Below the pieces are notes generated by a model. The model was given only the letters and a program-made list of their open reading frames with translations, ran no database searches and was not told the origin of the DNA. 64,000 nt of DNA from Pogonophryne albipinna (Eukaryota > Chordata > Actinopteri > Perciformes > Artedidraconidae): NCBI GenBank assembly GCA_028583405.1, contig CM053249.1, positions 36,593,985 to 36,657,984 on the forward strand, written 5' to 3'. Made by a program: the position numbers and the translations under genes. Positions 25,746-37,303 of this stretch are shown here, piece after piece (position 1 is the stretch's first letter; the number at the start of each line of letters is the position of its first letter).

Positions 25746-27562
25746 CCTATCAGAAACGTTGCTGTATCAGAAACAATACGGGACATGTTTTGGAAGTAAT
25801 ATGGTCTGTGTTTACATTAGCAAGCATCGCTAACACTCAGAGCCAACACTGTGTTATATTCCGCTCTTTGTATCACAGGAAGACTACAGAATACCTTGTT
25901 TCTACCTCAGTGGGTAGTTATTTTATTAAACTCCATTAAACGTGAACATCTTACATCTCATGCCTGTATGCTCCGCAAGTGTGTAACACCCAAACATGTC
26001 GGAGTAGCAACATCACAATTGGTAGGCAGCTCTACTGCCTAAACCAAGGGTCGGCAACCCGAGGCAATGGTGGCACGCGGTAACGTAACCGTAACACTTC
26101 TGGTGGTAACTGAAGATGGCCCATCACCAGTGTCCCTGGCTGTGTGTGTAGTGTGCTGAGTGACTGGTGTCAACAGTCTCTATGTCAGTGGTATCACTAA
26201 AACCCAGTTCTTGAGTAAGTCACAGGTGTCTCCGGTTTCTCCTCAAAAGACGACCTGAGTCCAACTTGACAGGATTCGTAGTAGGATCTAGCATCAATTT
26301 ACCTCAACAATGTGCCTAATCTCCAAACAGTATGAGGTCTGAGTGGCTGTATCCTCACACAGTCACCTGGTTTCAGCTTTTCGAGGTCCCTCGCTGATCT
26401 GTCATAGTAGACACGCAGACATTGTTGTTTATTCCCCAGATCCTGCTGTGCTTGAATGACTTCTGGCTGCAGGAGACTTGCTCTTGTTGTCAAAAGCATC
26501 CTAGTACGGCGGCAGAGTAGTCTCTGTGCTGGACTGGTTTCAAGCCCTTGTGATGGTGTGTTGCGGTGGTCCAGAAACGCAAGATAAGGGCCCTGCCCAG
26601 TGGCTTTTGCTTTTGTCAGGAGTCTCTTTGCTGTTTTCACCGCTGATTCAGCATTGCCGTTACTCTGAGGGTAACCTGGTGATGAAGTCTTGTGGTGGAA
26701 TTCCCACAGTTTGCTGAATTTTTGAAACTCTTGGGAAGTGTACTGTGGTCCATTGTCTGAAATGACAAAATCAGGGATGCCTTGGCGAGCAAAATGAGCT
26801 TTAAGCTTCTTTATAACTGTAGTGGACTTTGTATCTGTCAGGTAATCTACTTCCCAACAATTTGAATAATAGTCCACTGTGATCAGATAGTCTTTACTGT
26901 CAAATTAAAGCAGATCTGTGCCCACCTTTGCCCATGTGGGAGTAATGTTTATTTTTGTTGTCCATTGACCTACAGATGTCACACTTTGCTATGTGTTGTT
27001 TGATCTGATCATTCATGCCATGCCAATAAACACACTCTCTGGCTCTCCATAGACATCCTTCTACGCCAAGATCAGAAGAGTGTAAGCGTGCAGTGATATC
27101 TCTCCTCAGTGAATTAGGAATAATGGCACATTCGTCCCTGAACACTATTCCATCTTGGAAACTCAGCTCCTCCTGGAAATGGATGTATGGCCTGATTTCA
27201 CTCTGTGTCTTTGTTTTGTCATTTGGCCATCCCTTGCACATTGTGTTGATGATATTTTGCAGTGTTGAATCTTCTTTTGTTGCAGACCTGATTTCATTGA
27301 GACTGCCCTCTGAAATTGGTAAATGTTGTATCATATTAACAGTCTCTATTTCAGCTTCAACTGAGCCTTGGGATGGACACTCAGGAAGATATGCTCTGCT
27401 CAATGTGTCTGCTAGCAGCATGTCTTTTCCTGGTACGTATACTACATCCAGATCATACTTCTGAACTCGTAGCATCATCCTTTGAAGTAGTTTGGGTACA
27501 CTGAGAAGTGGTTTTCTCACTATGACCTCCAATGGCTTGTGATCACTTTGTACTGTTACTTT

Positions 27563-28132
27563 TAGGGCAGCACGATATATCGTGTCATGACGATAATCGC
27601 GATATGCGCAGGGCGTGCCATTTTATTTATTTAAAACATTTTTTTTTTAGGACTTGCGATATTAAGTAGGCAAATTAACTCAAACACGTCATGTTACAAT
27701 TATTTTGCTGCTTGCTACAAAAGAAAAGTTGCGCGGCTCTCATGTCAGGGGTTCTTGAGTGAGTGACATGCAGGCTCTGCATGCACAGCAAACCACCAAT
27801 CACAATCAAATCTCCAAAGCAAACAGACCCGGTGATTAAAGGTAAAAACACTGAATAAAGTAGTTTCATGTGTTTCTCCAGGCAGGCAGTTCGGCGCTGC
27901 TAACCGAGCTAGCTCAGCTTGTTGCTCTGATAACTTAAGATCCAAACGTCCGTGACTAAAATCCTTCATCCGGTTAAATATAGTTACAAAAGTACCAATT
28001 GTATAGCATTAAAGTTCAGGAAAGGATGGTTTGCGGACAAAATAAACTGTCTTTTCTTCAATTCCTGTATTTTTTCATATCGCAGGGGGAAAAAATCGCA
28101 ATGTCAGCTTTTTCCAATATCGTGCAGCCCTA
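27563..28132. mobile_element. hAT MITE (570 bp) in gypsy RNase H
   Basis: It starts tagggcagcacgatat and ends atatcgtgcagcccta, a perfect 16-bp inverted repeat. The TSD is gttacttt on both sides (27555-27562 and 28133-28140). The RNase H frame continues across the empty site. No transposase is present. Confidence 0.93.
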
Positions 28133-28475
28133 GTTACTTTATGTCCATATGTGTACTGATGGTGCTTTTCCATGCTAAACACCATAGCTAAAAACTCCTT
28201 TTCTATTTGAGCATAGCCTCGCTCTGTTTGTGTGAGTGCTCTGCTCGCGAATGCGATTGGCTTACCATGCTGCATGAGCGCTGTGCCCACACCTGTGTCT
28301 GAGGCGTCACACTGAACAGTAAGCTCTTCCTCTGGGTTATAATATTTCAGCATTGGAGCCGTTGCAATTGTCTATTTCAGTTTTAAGAAAGCTTCCTCAT
28401 GCTGTTCCATCCAGCTCCACTCACAGTCCTTATGTGTCAGTTTCCTCAACACCTCACACTGGTCAGAAAGATGTG

Positions 28476-31410
28476 CAGTGATGCAAACACACGTATGGTG
28501 AAAAAAGAGAGAACTATTCGAAGCAGAAAAAAAACAGCTTAATATACCATCTGACAAAGGCCTGTGCTATAATGCTTCAATTAACTGGCTATTCTTTATA
28601 ATATACTCATATCAATAGGAGACAGAGATGTTAAGTTATAAATCAAGGGTTTTTATTATTATTTACAGCAGGGGTGGGGAACCTTTTTCCTTTCAATTTT
28701 TACAACATCCTCCGAGGGCCGTACAAATGATTGAACTCAACCTCTGCTTAAAAAAACTAAAATCACAGCCCATTCATTTCGCCTTTCTTTCATTCTGTGC
28801 AAAGAAAAAGCAACCTCTTATTCCAGATATCTTACCATGACTCGCGCATGCATGCACGTGCACGGTTGTGGCAGAAATATATGGACACAAGATGTGTGAA
28901 CATTTATTTAGTATCCTATCCATGTGAACATGATTTAAGTGGGGGGGGGGGGACCTAACCTCCTCTAGGGGGGTCCGGGGGCATGCTCCCCCGGGAAGAT
29001 TTTTTTTTTAAATATTGAAGTTAAAAGCATCAATCTGGTGCACTTTGAGAGCAAAATGAAGAGATCTATGGATACATCTTTCAACACCCATATAAAACAG
29101 AACTATAAGCAGATTCTTCTTTTTGGATATTTTACAAATCACTCCCCTTTTAAACTCTATTCTTGTTATTTTTAACAACTTTTTTGTTACTGTCATATAG
29201 TATGTTATACCTGTTTTTCATTTAGTCTCTAATATCTCATTAATAACTATAATGATCATATCACGGTGTGCCTTAACCTCACTGAGCTGAGGTTATTTGA
29301 GCCTCTCAGGAGAGAGCTCTCTTCCACCTGGTTGTAGAAAAGCTCTTTAAATTCGTTAGCATAGCTAGCGAACCAGATGCTAATAACAACAGATCGCCAC
29401 TGTGCTTAAAACTAAAGACACAGCCACGCAATTATTGAAGATTATTATCATCTGATATTTGGGAAGTGTGTTACATTTGAAATGGCAGAAAGTCTTGTTG
29501 CAACTTCCAGATATTAAAAGAGGCCCCTTGAGTTTCTCTGGAAATTATCAATAGTAGCAGTTAAGTGAATACTGTTTAAACAGTACCTGTGTTTGTGTTT
29601 TGTATTGATTTCTCTGTTTTATCCTTTCATAAATGTGAGGACTAAAACTTGCTCAAACATTCTGGGGTGCTTGGAGTAAACAGGTTTTATTGCTCTGTGG
29701 GGGAGGTGTAGGTAAGCAGGACAGTGGGTTAGGGGGATGAGAGTACCTTCTGCTTAAGATCTCCAGTATGTCATGTTTCAGGGAAGTCTACATATCTTGA
29801 ATAGTATATGTGTGTGTTTAATTACTTTGTATAAATAATGGGAGTAAGATGTGAGCAAGAGAATATTCTTTAGACCAAACTCAGGTCTCTGGAATGTGCA
29901 GGAAAGTGTGTGTGTGGAAGTCTATGCAGGAAAGTGAGATAACGGACGCCAGATATATTTTACTACCATCTCAGAGACACTTGTTTATTATCCTGGCTGG
30001 CTCGCGCTGATTCGCTAAGAAAAGCCATCTTTTGCATCTCCCAATGAGATGACCTGAAAGGATGACCAGCTGACCCAACCCCTCCTGTTTTGTTTTCTGC
30101 ATGTAAGCCTGTTCTATCTGTTGGTTCTTTCTCTTTTGCTCCTGCCGTCAAGATGAGAAGTTCTCCCGGCATTTGGACCAGAGCAGGGGGTGGGCCGATA
30201 CCACTTTTGTGAAAGGTATTTGTATTCTTACCGTTTATCATTAAAGCAGATTATTGTTTAACCCCTATCATGGTTGTTTTGGGTTTTCCTTCTTTTAAAG
30301 CAAACTCATATATGATCGGCGCGGAGCAGAGATATCTGCCACAACAAAACACTGCGGCATGTGTACGGCTCCTTACCCCTAGTTTCCACTGGGTCTGTCT
30401 GCGGCGCGTTACGGGCGCGTTGCGGCTGCGCCGCGGCGTCCGCAAAGATCGCGGCCACTCTAGTCAATGGGTGCTATTCCACCAGACGCGTCGCGTTACG
30501 GCTCAGAAGCGTCCCAGAAGCGTCTCGCCGCTGGGCTCCGCTCGAAATAGGATTGAAGTCTATTTTTCGATGCGACGCAGCCGTAAGGTAATGTCGGAAC
30601 AGTGACAACATCCGGCCCACCCCCCAAAACCGGTTCCTTCTCCTCCCCCCATCCCTCCTCTGTAGTCTTTCCAGTAGGAGAATAAAGGCCAGCGTTCTCC
30701 TTCGGTTTACAGGCACTGTGTGTAAATTATATAGAATAATTATGACGATGAATGCTTTTTATTTACTTCAAAAATACAGCAACCCATCTTAGATTCCTTT
30801 TATTTTTAACTGGACTATTACAATTATTATTAATTATGTCTGCAGTCTACAACACAACAAAATAGGAAATAACAACAATAAACACGATTTAAACAGACAC
30901 AAAAATAAACTACGTAGCCTACTTACTTTCTTGTAGAAGTACAAATGTCCAGGAAATATGCCCAAATCAACAAGAACTGCGAGCCGGCATGCACGACGCT
31001 CCGCTTCCGTAATGCTTCTGAAACGCTTGTGAAACGCGCCCGGTAGAGTATGACGCCGGACCAAAACCGCGGAGCCGTAACGCGCCGCAGACGGACCCAG
31101 TGGAAACTAGGGGTCATGGGTACTGCAATATTTGAAGAGCCGGAGCGGCGTTCCGGTGCTCTCCGTCAGCACTCTAGTCTACACTCCTTTCAGACGAGAC
31201 GTGTTGTGTTCAATGAACCTGTCATTGGCCAGGAAAAACAGGCACTCGCTTGTTTAATTATTTTGCGGACTAGATTTCTTATTCTTCTTTAAGTGAGAAG
31301 TCCCCCCCCCCCAAAACGAAAACTCTTCGGTTCTCTACGAATTACACAAGTCACCCAAATCAGCATTAAAAAAGCGGGAGGCGCCGAAAAGCGACTAATT
31401 TGCATCACTG
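28476..31410. mobile_element. hAT-like element with 6-bp TSD, in gypsy pol
   Basis: The ends are cagtgatgcaaa (28476-28487) and tttgcatcactg (31399-31410), a perfect 12-bp inverted repeat. The flanks gatgtg (28470-28475) and gatctg (31411-31416) match at five of six positions, and removing the element restores the pol frame. A 6-bp TSD with CAG/CTG ends fits the hAT6 group. No transposase is visible. Another hAT-type start (caggggtggggaacc, 28671) and a Harbinger-like element (30376-31113) are nested inside. Confidence 0.75.
30376..31113. mobile_element. Long-TIR DNA element, Harbinger-like (738 bp)
   Basis: The two ends are inverted copies over about 39 bp with few mismatches, starting ccctagtttccactggg and ending cccagtggaaactaggg. 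The flanks are tta at the left and tca at the right, a weak 3-bp TSD. There is no transposase. Interior CpG-rich stretches border the TIRs. Confidence 0.75.
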
Positions 31411-31599
31411 GATCTGGATAGAACTTGGCCAGATAATTTACCATACCTAACAGTCTCTGAACTGCTTTAACATCTGTCGGTTTTGGCATTTGTGTGATTG
31501 CCCTTACCTTCTCAGGATCAATCTGTTTAGACCATTCGTCGTCAGGAGGTGGCCTATGTATGGCACCTCCTTTTGTTGAGCTGAGTATCCTTCTCTTTA

Positions 31600-32312
31600 C
31601 TTGTGTCCATTTTATTCACACTTTCAGTCTAACTCACTGACACAGAGAATATCTTCATACTCTGGCATTCTGCAACATTGTGTACTGGTTTATTTTCTCT
31701 GTATTCCAGTCTTGCTCTACATTTCACGGCAAAATGATTCTCTTTTCCACACTTGTTGCACTTCTTACCGTAAACCCGGAACTTCTCTTTGCTTTTTTCA
31801 TGCAATCCACTGTGCTGCCGGTTTGTCTCTGGCGGGCTGCACCATGCACTGCATGCACCTCTTCAGCCAGCGGCCGCATATGGTTTTGCTGTTCTCACGA
31901 GACAGCTCTGCAGCTCTGCAAAGCTGTGTGCATGCGTCAAGCGTCATGTTCTTCTCCCGTAGCAGTCTCTCTCTCTTGCTTGCATTGTTAATCCCACACA
32001 CAATCCGATCGTGAATGAGCGAGTCTCTTAAAGTCCCAAAATGACACGTTTTCACCAACAATTTCAGCTCTGTCACATAACTGTCAATAGTCTCACCGGA
32101 GCCTTTGTTCTTTGTGAAGAAACGATAGCGCTCCACACTCTAGTTAACACTGTGGTTGCAATGACGATCAAACTTTTCAATAACGTTGTCTACCTGCCAT
32201 TCATAACGAGGCGTATCACCCATCAGTGTGTCCAGTTGCTCCCTGCCACTCTTGCCAACCAGATAGCTGAAAAGTTTCACTTTTTTGCTTTCATCCTCAG
32301 AGTCGGACGCCA
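31600..32312 (-). pseudogene. gypsy-type gag remnant with zinc knuckle
   Basis: A start codon at 32312 opens a capsid-like region rich in charged residues. The longest uninterrupted stretch is 31798-32136. It ends in a CCHC zinc knuckle (CNKCGKENHFAVKC), read in a different frame at ~31720-31770. A stop near 32137 and a frameshift before the knuckle break it. In the intact element Gag packages the RNA. Confidence 0.7.
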
Positions 32313-32499
32313 TGGTTAAATCAACATACAGAACAAACTCGTCCCTTTAGGTCTTCCATGTCCTTGAAAGATTAGTAGAGTAGGCACAAAGTTTGGGGTG
32401 GTTTCGTTTTAGTCCGTCCATTTCGCGCGTCAAACTAGCTTCCCTCCGGCGGAATCAGTCCAGCAAAATCTGTCGTCCGTTGCTCTTAACACAGGCGAA

Positions 32500-32519
32500 G
32501 TTCACTACCGCTGCCACCA
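32500..32519 (-). other. Candidate primer-binding site of the gypsy element
   Basis: Read on the minus strand it begins TGGTGGCAGCGG directly after an LTR-like CA end. The leading TGG is what a tRNA 3'-CCA would pair with. The tRNA species is not assigned. Confidence 0.5.
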
Positions 32520-32734
32520 TGTTATATTCCGCTCTCAAACAATCGTTCCTACTATTACACGCTGTACTGGAGAGAGTATGTGTAAAGAAGCAGGATATAA
32601 AAGGTACTGTCCTAGTGGTAAACCCCCAAGAGAGAAAGCGTTTGAGCTCCATACTGTTTCAGAAATAATCCTTGATGTGGCTTGGAACATAATATGGCAT
32701 TTAATCACGGCAGCGTTTAGCTGAGTTTCTGCTG

Positions 32735-32930
32735 GTAGACAGCCTTCTCTTCACAGAGCTCACTGCTTGCATATGGACGCTCCAAAGGGGCGTGGCCAGC
32801 AGCAGCTCATTACATTTAAAGGGCCAGACCCAGAATCAGCACTTTAGTAACAGGGCTGAAATAGAGGGGTATGAGGCATGCTACAATGGGTGATCTGTTT
32901 GGTATTTTGAGCAAAACACTTCAGAGACAT
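32735..32930. repeat. Right half of the fish repeat begun at 23961
   Basis: It contains 'ctccaaaggggcgtggccag' and 'gtgatctgtttggtattttg', segments that I recall as following the left-half sequence in intact copies of the family. The gypsy element lies between the halves. Confidence 0.5.
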
Positions 32931-32939
32931 GTGAGCTGG

Positions 32940-34900
32940 AGCAGGTGATGGTGTCACTCCTGCTTCACCCCCCCTCTCCGTCTCTCTATCATTCCTGTTG
33001 TTCCTCTGTAACCTCCTATCTATTTCAAAGCAAAACAAAATGCCTTCAGTGGTCAGATCTCTCTGATACAATCTTTTGTTTTTCTCGCTGTCTTTAATGT
33101 AAGCAGGTTCCCGATCAGCCGAGATGAATCCAATCAAAAGGGAGGCGCAACGATCCAGGGCGCTCTCCCAATGACTGCTGCAGGCCAGGAGATTAGAGGA
33201 CAGAAGGGGGGGGGAGACAGAGAGTTAGAGGGGGGATTTAGAGAGCCAGAATTTCTGCCATGAAGAAGAAGCCTTTCATTCAGCGGTGCAATACTAAATC
33301 GCACATGCATTCATCACCTTCACCTCAATTTGACCCCCCCCCCAACCCCCACATCCACAACTGCTCTTAGATATGAAAATGCAAATGTCCCACCCTCCCT
33401 CTTCACGTCTTTTTCAAATGATGTCTGGCATAAGGACAGCAGCAGGGAGAGGAAGGGGCGCGGCGTTTCTTCAAATCAGCCCCTCTACTGGTTGATTTAT
33501 CCCATAACTTTTCTCCCTCTGCCTCCTTCCCTTCATCCCTCCTCTGCTGACGGCTCTCCTTCCTCTCTTCTCTCTTATTTCCAAAGCTTAACTTCATTGT
33601 CTCAAGCTCCACTCTGCTTTCATCTTAAGACAAAGATTTATGTAAATCTTTGGGCCGGGCGTTAATGCGGAGCGCCGTATGAGAAATAGCATCCCTAAAT
33701 CTTGGCATTGTTGTTGGAAATGACAAGGCAGGCCCGTTAATCCTACAATGCGATCATCCAAATGTGTCATAATGCAGTGTGTAGGCAGGGGAATCTGAAT
33801 ATCAAAAAGACACCACGCACCTCTTATACGCCGCTTTCAGTAGTTCCAGCGCTAAGGCACCAGTTCCTCTATCTCCCTCTTTCTTTCCCGTCTCTTTTAA
33901 AGGACTCACCCTGCTTGTCACATTAAAAAGAAGGGGATGAAACACATAAGTTGCTCTTAAGTTTGTGGCAGAGCACAATTCACTGTTGCATTCAACTTTC
34001 CCTTTATTGTTTCGCTTGTTTTGTCCTACATATAAAGGCTTTGATTCACTCAGATAATAACGCACTACATGTGTTATTGTCTAAGTGGCAGTGATTCTGA
34101 GAGGAACTAAATCGATGGCTTCTGCTTTGTCTCCGAGAAGTATTTATTTCAGAAACAGCAATATGAGGCTTTCTGGTGGAACAATATGCAGATTCAAAGG
34201 GAAACAAAGGGTTTAGTCAAGTCACTGTATGTCTGGAGCATTTAACTGACAATTGTACTCCATTATTTAGGTTCTCAAGAGGAGGCAGTGCCGGTCCTAC
34301 CTCTCATGTATGTGCAGCGCTGCATTCTGGGATCAAATCGAGCAGAGTAAGAGTCTGATGAGGATTCATTTACTGGTGGAAATTGACAGTGAGACCGAAA
34401 GCTTGATATCTGCTTTTTTGGGAAGAGCCATGAAACAGGCTTGTCAATCAATTGGACAGGGACAGGGCTGTTGAATGATAATGGTAATAATTACCAGCCA
34501 CGCAGGGACTCTCCTGATTGGCCGTGAAACCTCTGCATTAATGAAACGCAATAACCTCTCTACAAGCTGCTCTTCCTGACATTGTGACACCTCCTCATCT
34601 GACCCCATCTCTCTTTCTCCTCCAAACCCTCCCTCCTTCATTCCTCTGCAATCCAGTCGGGGAGGATCCCTGCAGGGGGATTTTTTCAGGCAGAATAGCA
34701 GCGTTGATCTTGAAGGCTTAAGACCTACTGTACCTGTCAACAGTGTGGCTTTGGTGCTGACGACCAGCGGCTTAAGTCATTTGAAGTTGCTCCTTTTTTT
34801 AATGAGGAGGGGAGGAGGCGCAGCGAGGCTGACAGCCAGTCAGGGTCTTGAAATAATTCCATACCTCTGAATAACCAGAGGTGTCTGTCTGACTTAATCT
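32940..34900. other. No gene; possible conserved non-coding tracts
   Basis: No coding frame is credible. Two stretches, 33640-33790 and 34440-34600, are repeat-free, of mixed composition and dense in TAAT/ATTA-like words, as often seen in conserved enhancers near developmental regulators. This is inference from appearance and from the position downstream of bcl11b. Confidence 0.3.
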
Positions 34901-34905
34901 CCCCC

Positions 34906-35274
<369 letters not shown>

Positions 35275-37303
35275 CTTCAAGGTAGTGGAAATAAAAGCAG
35301 GTTGCCGGGCTAATAGAGTGACGAAGTCCCTCCCCTTCCGGTGGACCTCCATGGGACCTTATTTCGGAAAAATTATGTATTGAAGTCAATGGAGAGAGAA
35401 AGATTATCTTTCGATCCCGTTTGAATTGTGCCACGAATTACACATATGATGTTTGTCAATTTAAAAGATAATTTTGCAAGTCAAAAAAATTAAAATGTGT
35501 CGTAAAACTGTGAAGTAACACATTTGTTTGTGTGAAACGCTCAATGAACTACATCTCTGGTCTCGCAGAACAACACACGTCACCAAGATGGCCGTCACTA
35601 CTGTCTTGTCAACAAAACGATTGACAACCCTCACTATCACCACAATGAAACACGTCCAGAAGAATGTCATGCAAAGCTGCCTGCCTGCCTTCCTTTGATT
35701 CTCTCTGAACTGCCTGATCTTTTTAATGTTTAATGTCAACCATTTGTGCAGATAGCATGAAGAAGAAAAGATCGGCGATCGCCGATGCTAGCGTTAGCAT
35801 TTCTCCCCCGGGCTTAAATTGTGTATTATAGAATGATCACACCGGTGACAGTACTCTTCAAAGGGTTCACGAAATATGACTACTACTCTTACTGTTTAAC
35901 ATTTTGGGTTACTTAATGTAACTTCATATTAAGGCTAATAAAAAGGACAATGCTGTAATGCTAACTAACGTGCTAGCTACTAGCTAGGTAGCTAACTTGA
36001 TCCAGCCACTCCTGGTCCTTTCATCAGATGGGAAGCGAAAGAACGAGCAAGACCCATTGCTGGTATGATAACAACCTGGTACTAAGCACACAGGCATCTT
36101 GTTAAAGTTATCTTATCTTAGCCAGCGCCATATAGATAGATTATATCTATCTGGCGCTGATCTTAGCTATCTCTTAGTGGAGGAAAACAATTGTGACATC
36201 ACTTACGTGTGTGTGTGTGTCTGGGATTTGTAGTCTTTCTAGTTGCGTATTTTTCATAGTCTTATATTTCAACAGTTTTACGACAAACTGTGACTTTTTT
36301 GATGTGGAAATTATTTTTTAAGATTGACAAATATCATGTGTAATTCATGGCAAAATTCAAACGGGATCGAAAGATACGTTTTCTCTCTCCATTGACTTCA
36401 ATACATAATTTTTCCGAAATAAGGTCCCATGGACAACAACTCCACAGTGGCAAAGCCCCGGGGGTGGATGAGATCCGCCCAGAAATGCTGAAGGCTCTGG
36501 GTGTTGAGGGACTGTCATGGTTGACACGTCTCATCAACATTGCGTGGAAGTCGGAAACAGTACCGAAGGAGTGGCAGACCGCGGTGGTGGTTCCCCTTTT
36601 TAAAAAGGGGGATCAGAGGGTGTGTGCCAATTACAGAGGCATCACACTACTCAGCCTCCCCGGGAAAGTTTACTCTAAGGTACTCGAAAGGAGGGTCAGA
36701 CCGATTGTTGAACCTCAGATTGAGGAGGAACAATGCGGATTCTGTCCTGGTCGTGGAACGACGGATCAGCTTTTTACTCTCGCAAGGATCCTGGAGGGGG
36801 CTTGGGAGTACGCTTATCCGGTCTACATGTGTTTTGTAGACATGGAGAAGGCGTATGACCGAGTTCCCAGGGAGTCACTGTGGGAGGTGCTGCGGGAGTA
36901 TGGGGTGAGGGGGTCTCTACTCAGGGCCATCCAATCTCTGTACTCCCAAAGCGAGAGCTGTGTCCGGGTCCTCGGCAGTAAGTCGGACCCATTTCCGGTG
37001 AGGGTTGGCCTCCGCCAGGGCTGCGCTTTGTCACCAATCCTGTTTGTAATATACATTGATCGGATTTCGAGGCGTAGTCATGGGGGAGGGGGTCTGCAGT
37101 TCGGTGGACTAAGGATTGCACCACTGCTTTTTGCAGATGATGTGGTTCTAATGGCTTCATCGGTCTGCGACCTTCAGCACTCACTGGATCGGTTCGCAAC
37201 CGAGTGTGAAGCGGCTGGGATGAGGATCAGCACCTCCAAATCTGAGGCCATGGTTCTCAGCAGGAAACCGACTGTCCACTCCAAGTAGAGAATGAGTTGT
37301 TAC

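Larger units (their letters stand above)
23961..26047. repeat. Left half of a fish interspersed repeat, itself split
   Basis: It starts 'aaaggtcacctatg' and contains 'cataaatatgtgtccccggt', 'agcaagcatcgctaacactc' and 'tctactgcctaaacca'. I recognise these as parts of one very common percomorph repeat, of which 32735-32930 appears to be the continuation. A hAT element (24202-25745) sits inside this half. The relationship of the two halves is from memory of the family and should be checked by alignment. Confidence 0.55.
26150..31575 (-). pseudogene. gypsy-type pol remnant (RT end, RNase H, integrase)
   Basis: The end of the reverse transcriptase and connection lies at 31411-31575 (PTDVKAVQRLLGMVNYLAKF). 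RNase H lies at 28141-28470 and 27400-27555 (LTVQCDASDTGVGTAL, ADTLSRAYL). The integrase zinc-binding part is at 26900-27200 (HxnC-type, CDICRSMD), and its core at 26299-26877 (FVISDNGPQYTSQEF, with the Asp and downstream Glu of the catalytic triad). A tail to ~26150 resembles the integrase end. A stop near 28372, frameshifts, two hAT insertions and loss of most of the RT make it inactive. The type resembles fish gypsy elements often annotated 'K02A2.6-like'. Confidence 0.8.
26048..32735 (-). mobile_element. Ty3/gypsy-type retrotransposon, deleted and nested into
   Basis: Gag, a remnant of the reverse-transcriptase end, RNase H and integrase follow in that order on the minus strand. The primer-binding site candidate lies at 32500-32519, and the 5' LTR candidate (in element sense) runs from 32520 up to about 32735. 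The protease and most of the reverse transcriptase are missing between gag and the connection domain. Two hAT elements (27563-28132, 28476-31410) interrupt pol. I could not match a 3' LTR at the left end, so the left limit is the point where the flanking fish repeat resumes. Confidence 0.75.

Noticed and set aside
25852..25867. 16-base match 'tgttatattccgctct' to the LTR start at 32520, as the missing 3' LTR of the gypsy element
   Set aside because: The following bases do not align and the left site lies inside the flanking fish repeat. A chance or very short match cannot be excluded.
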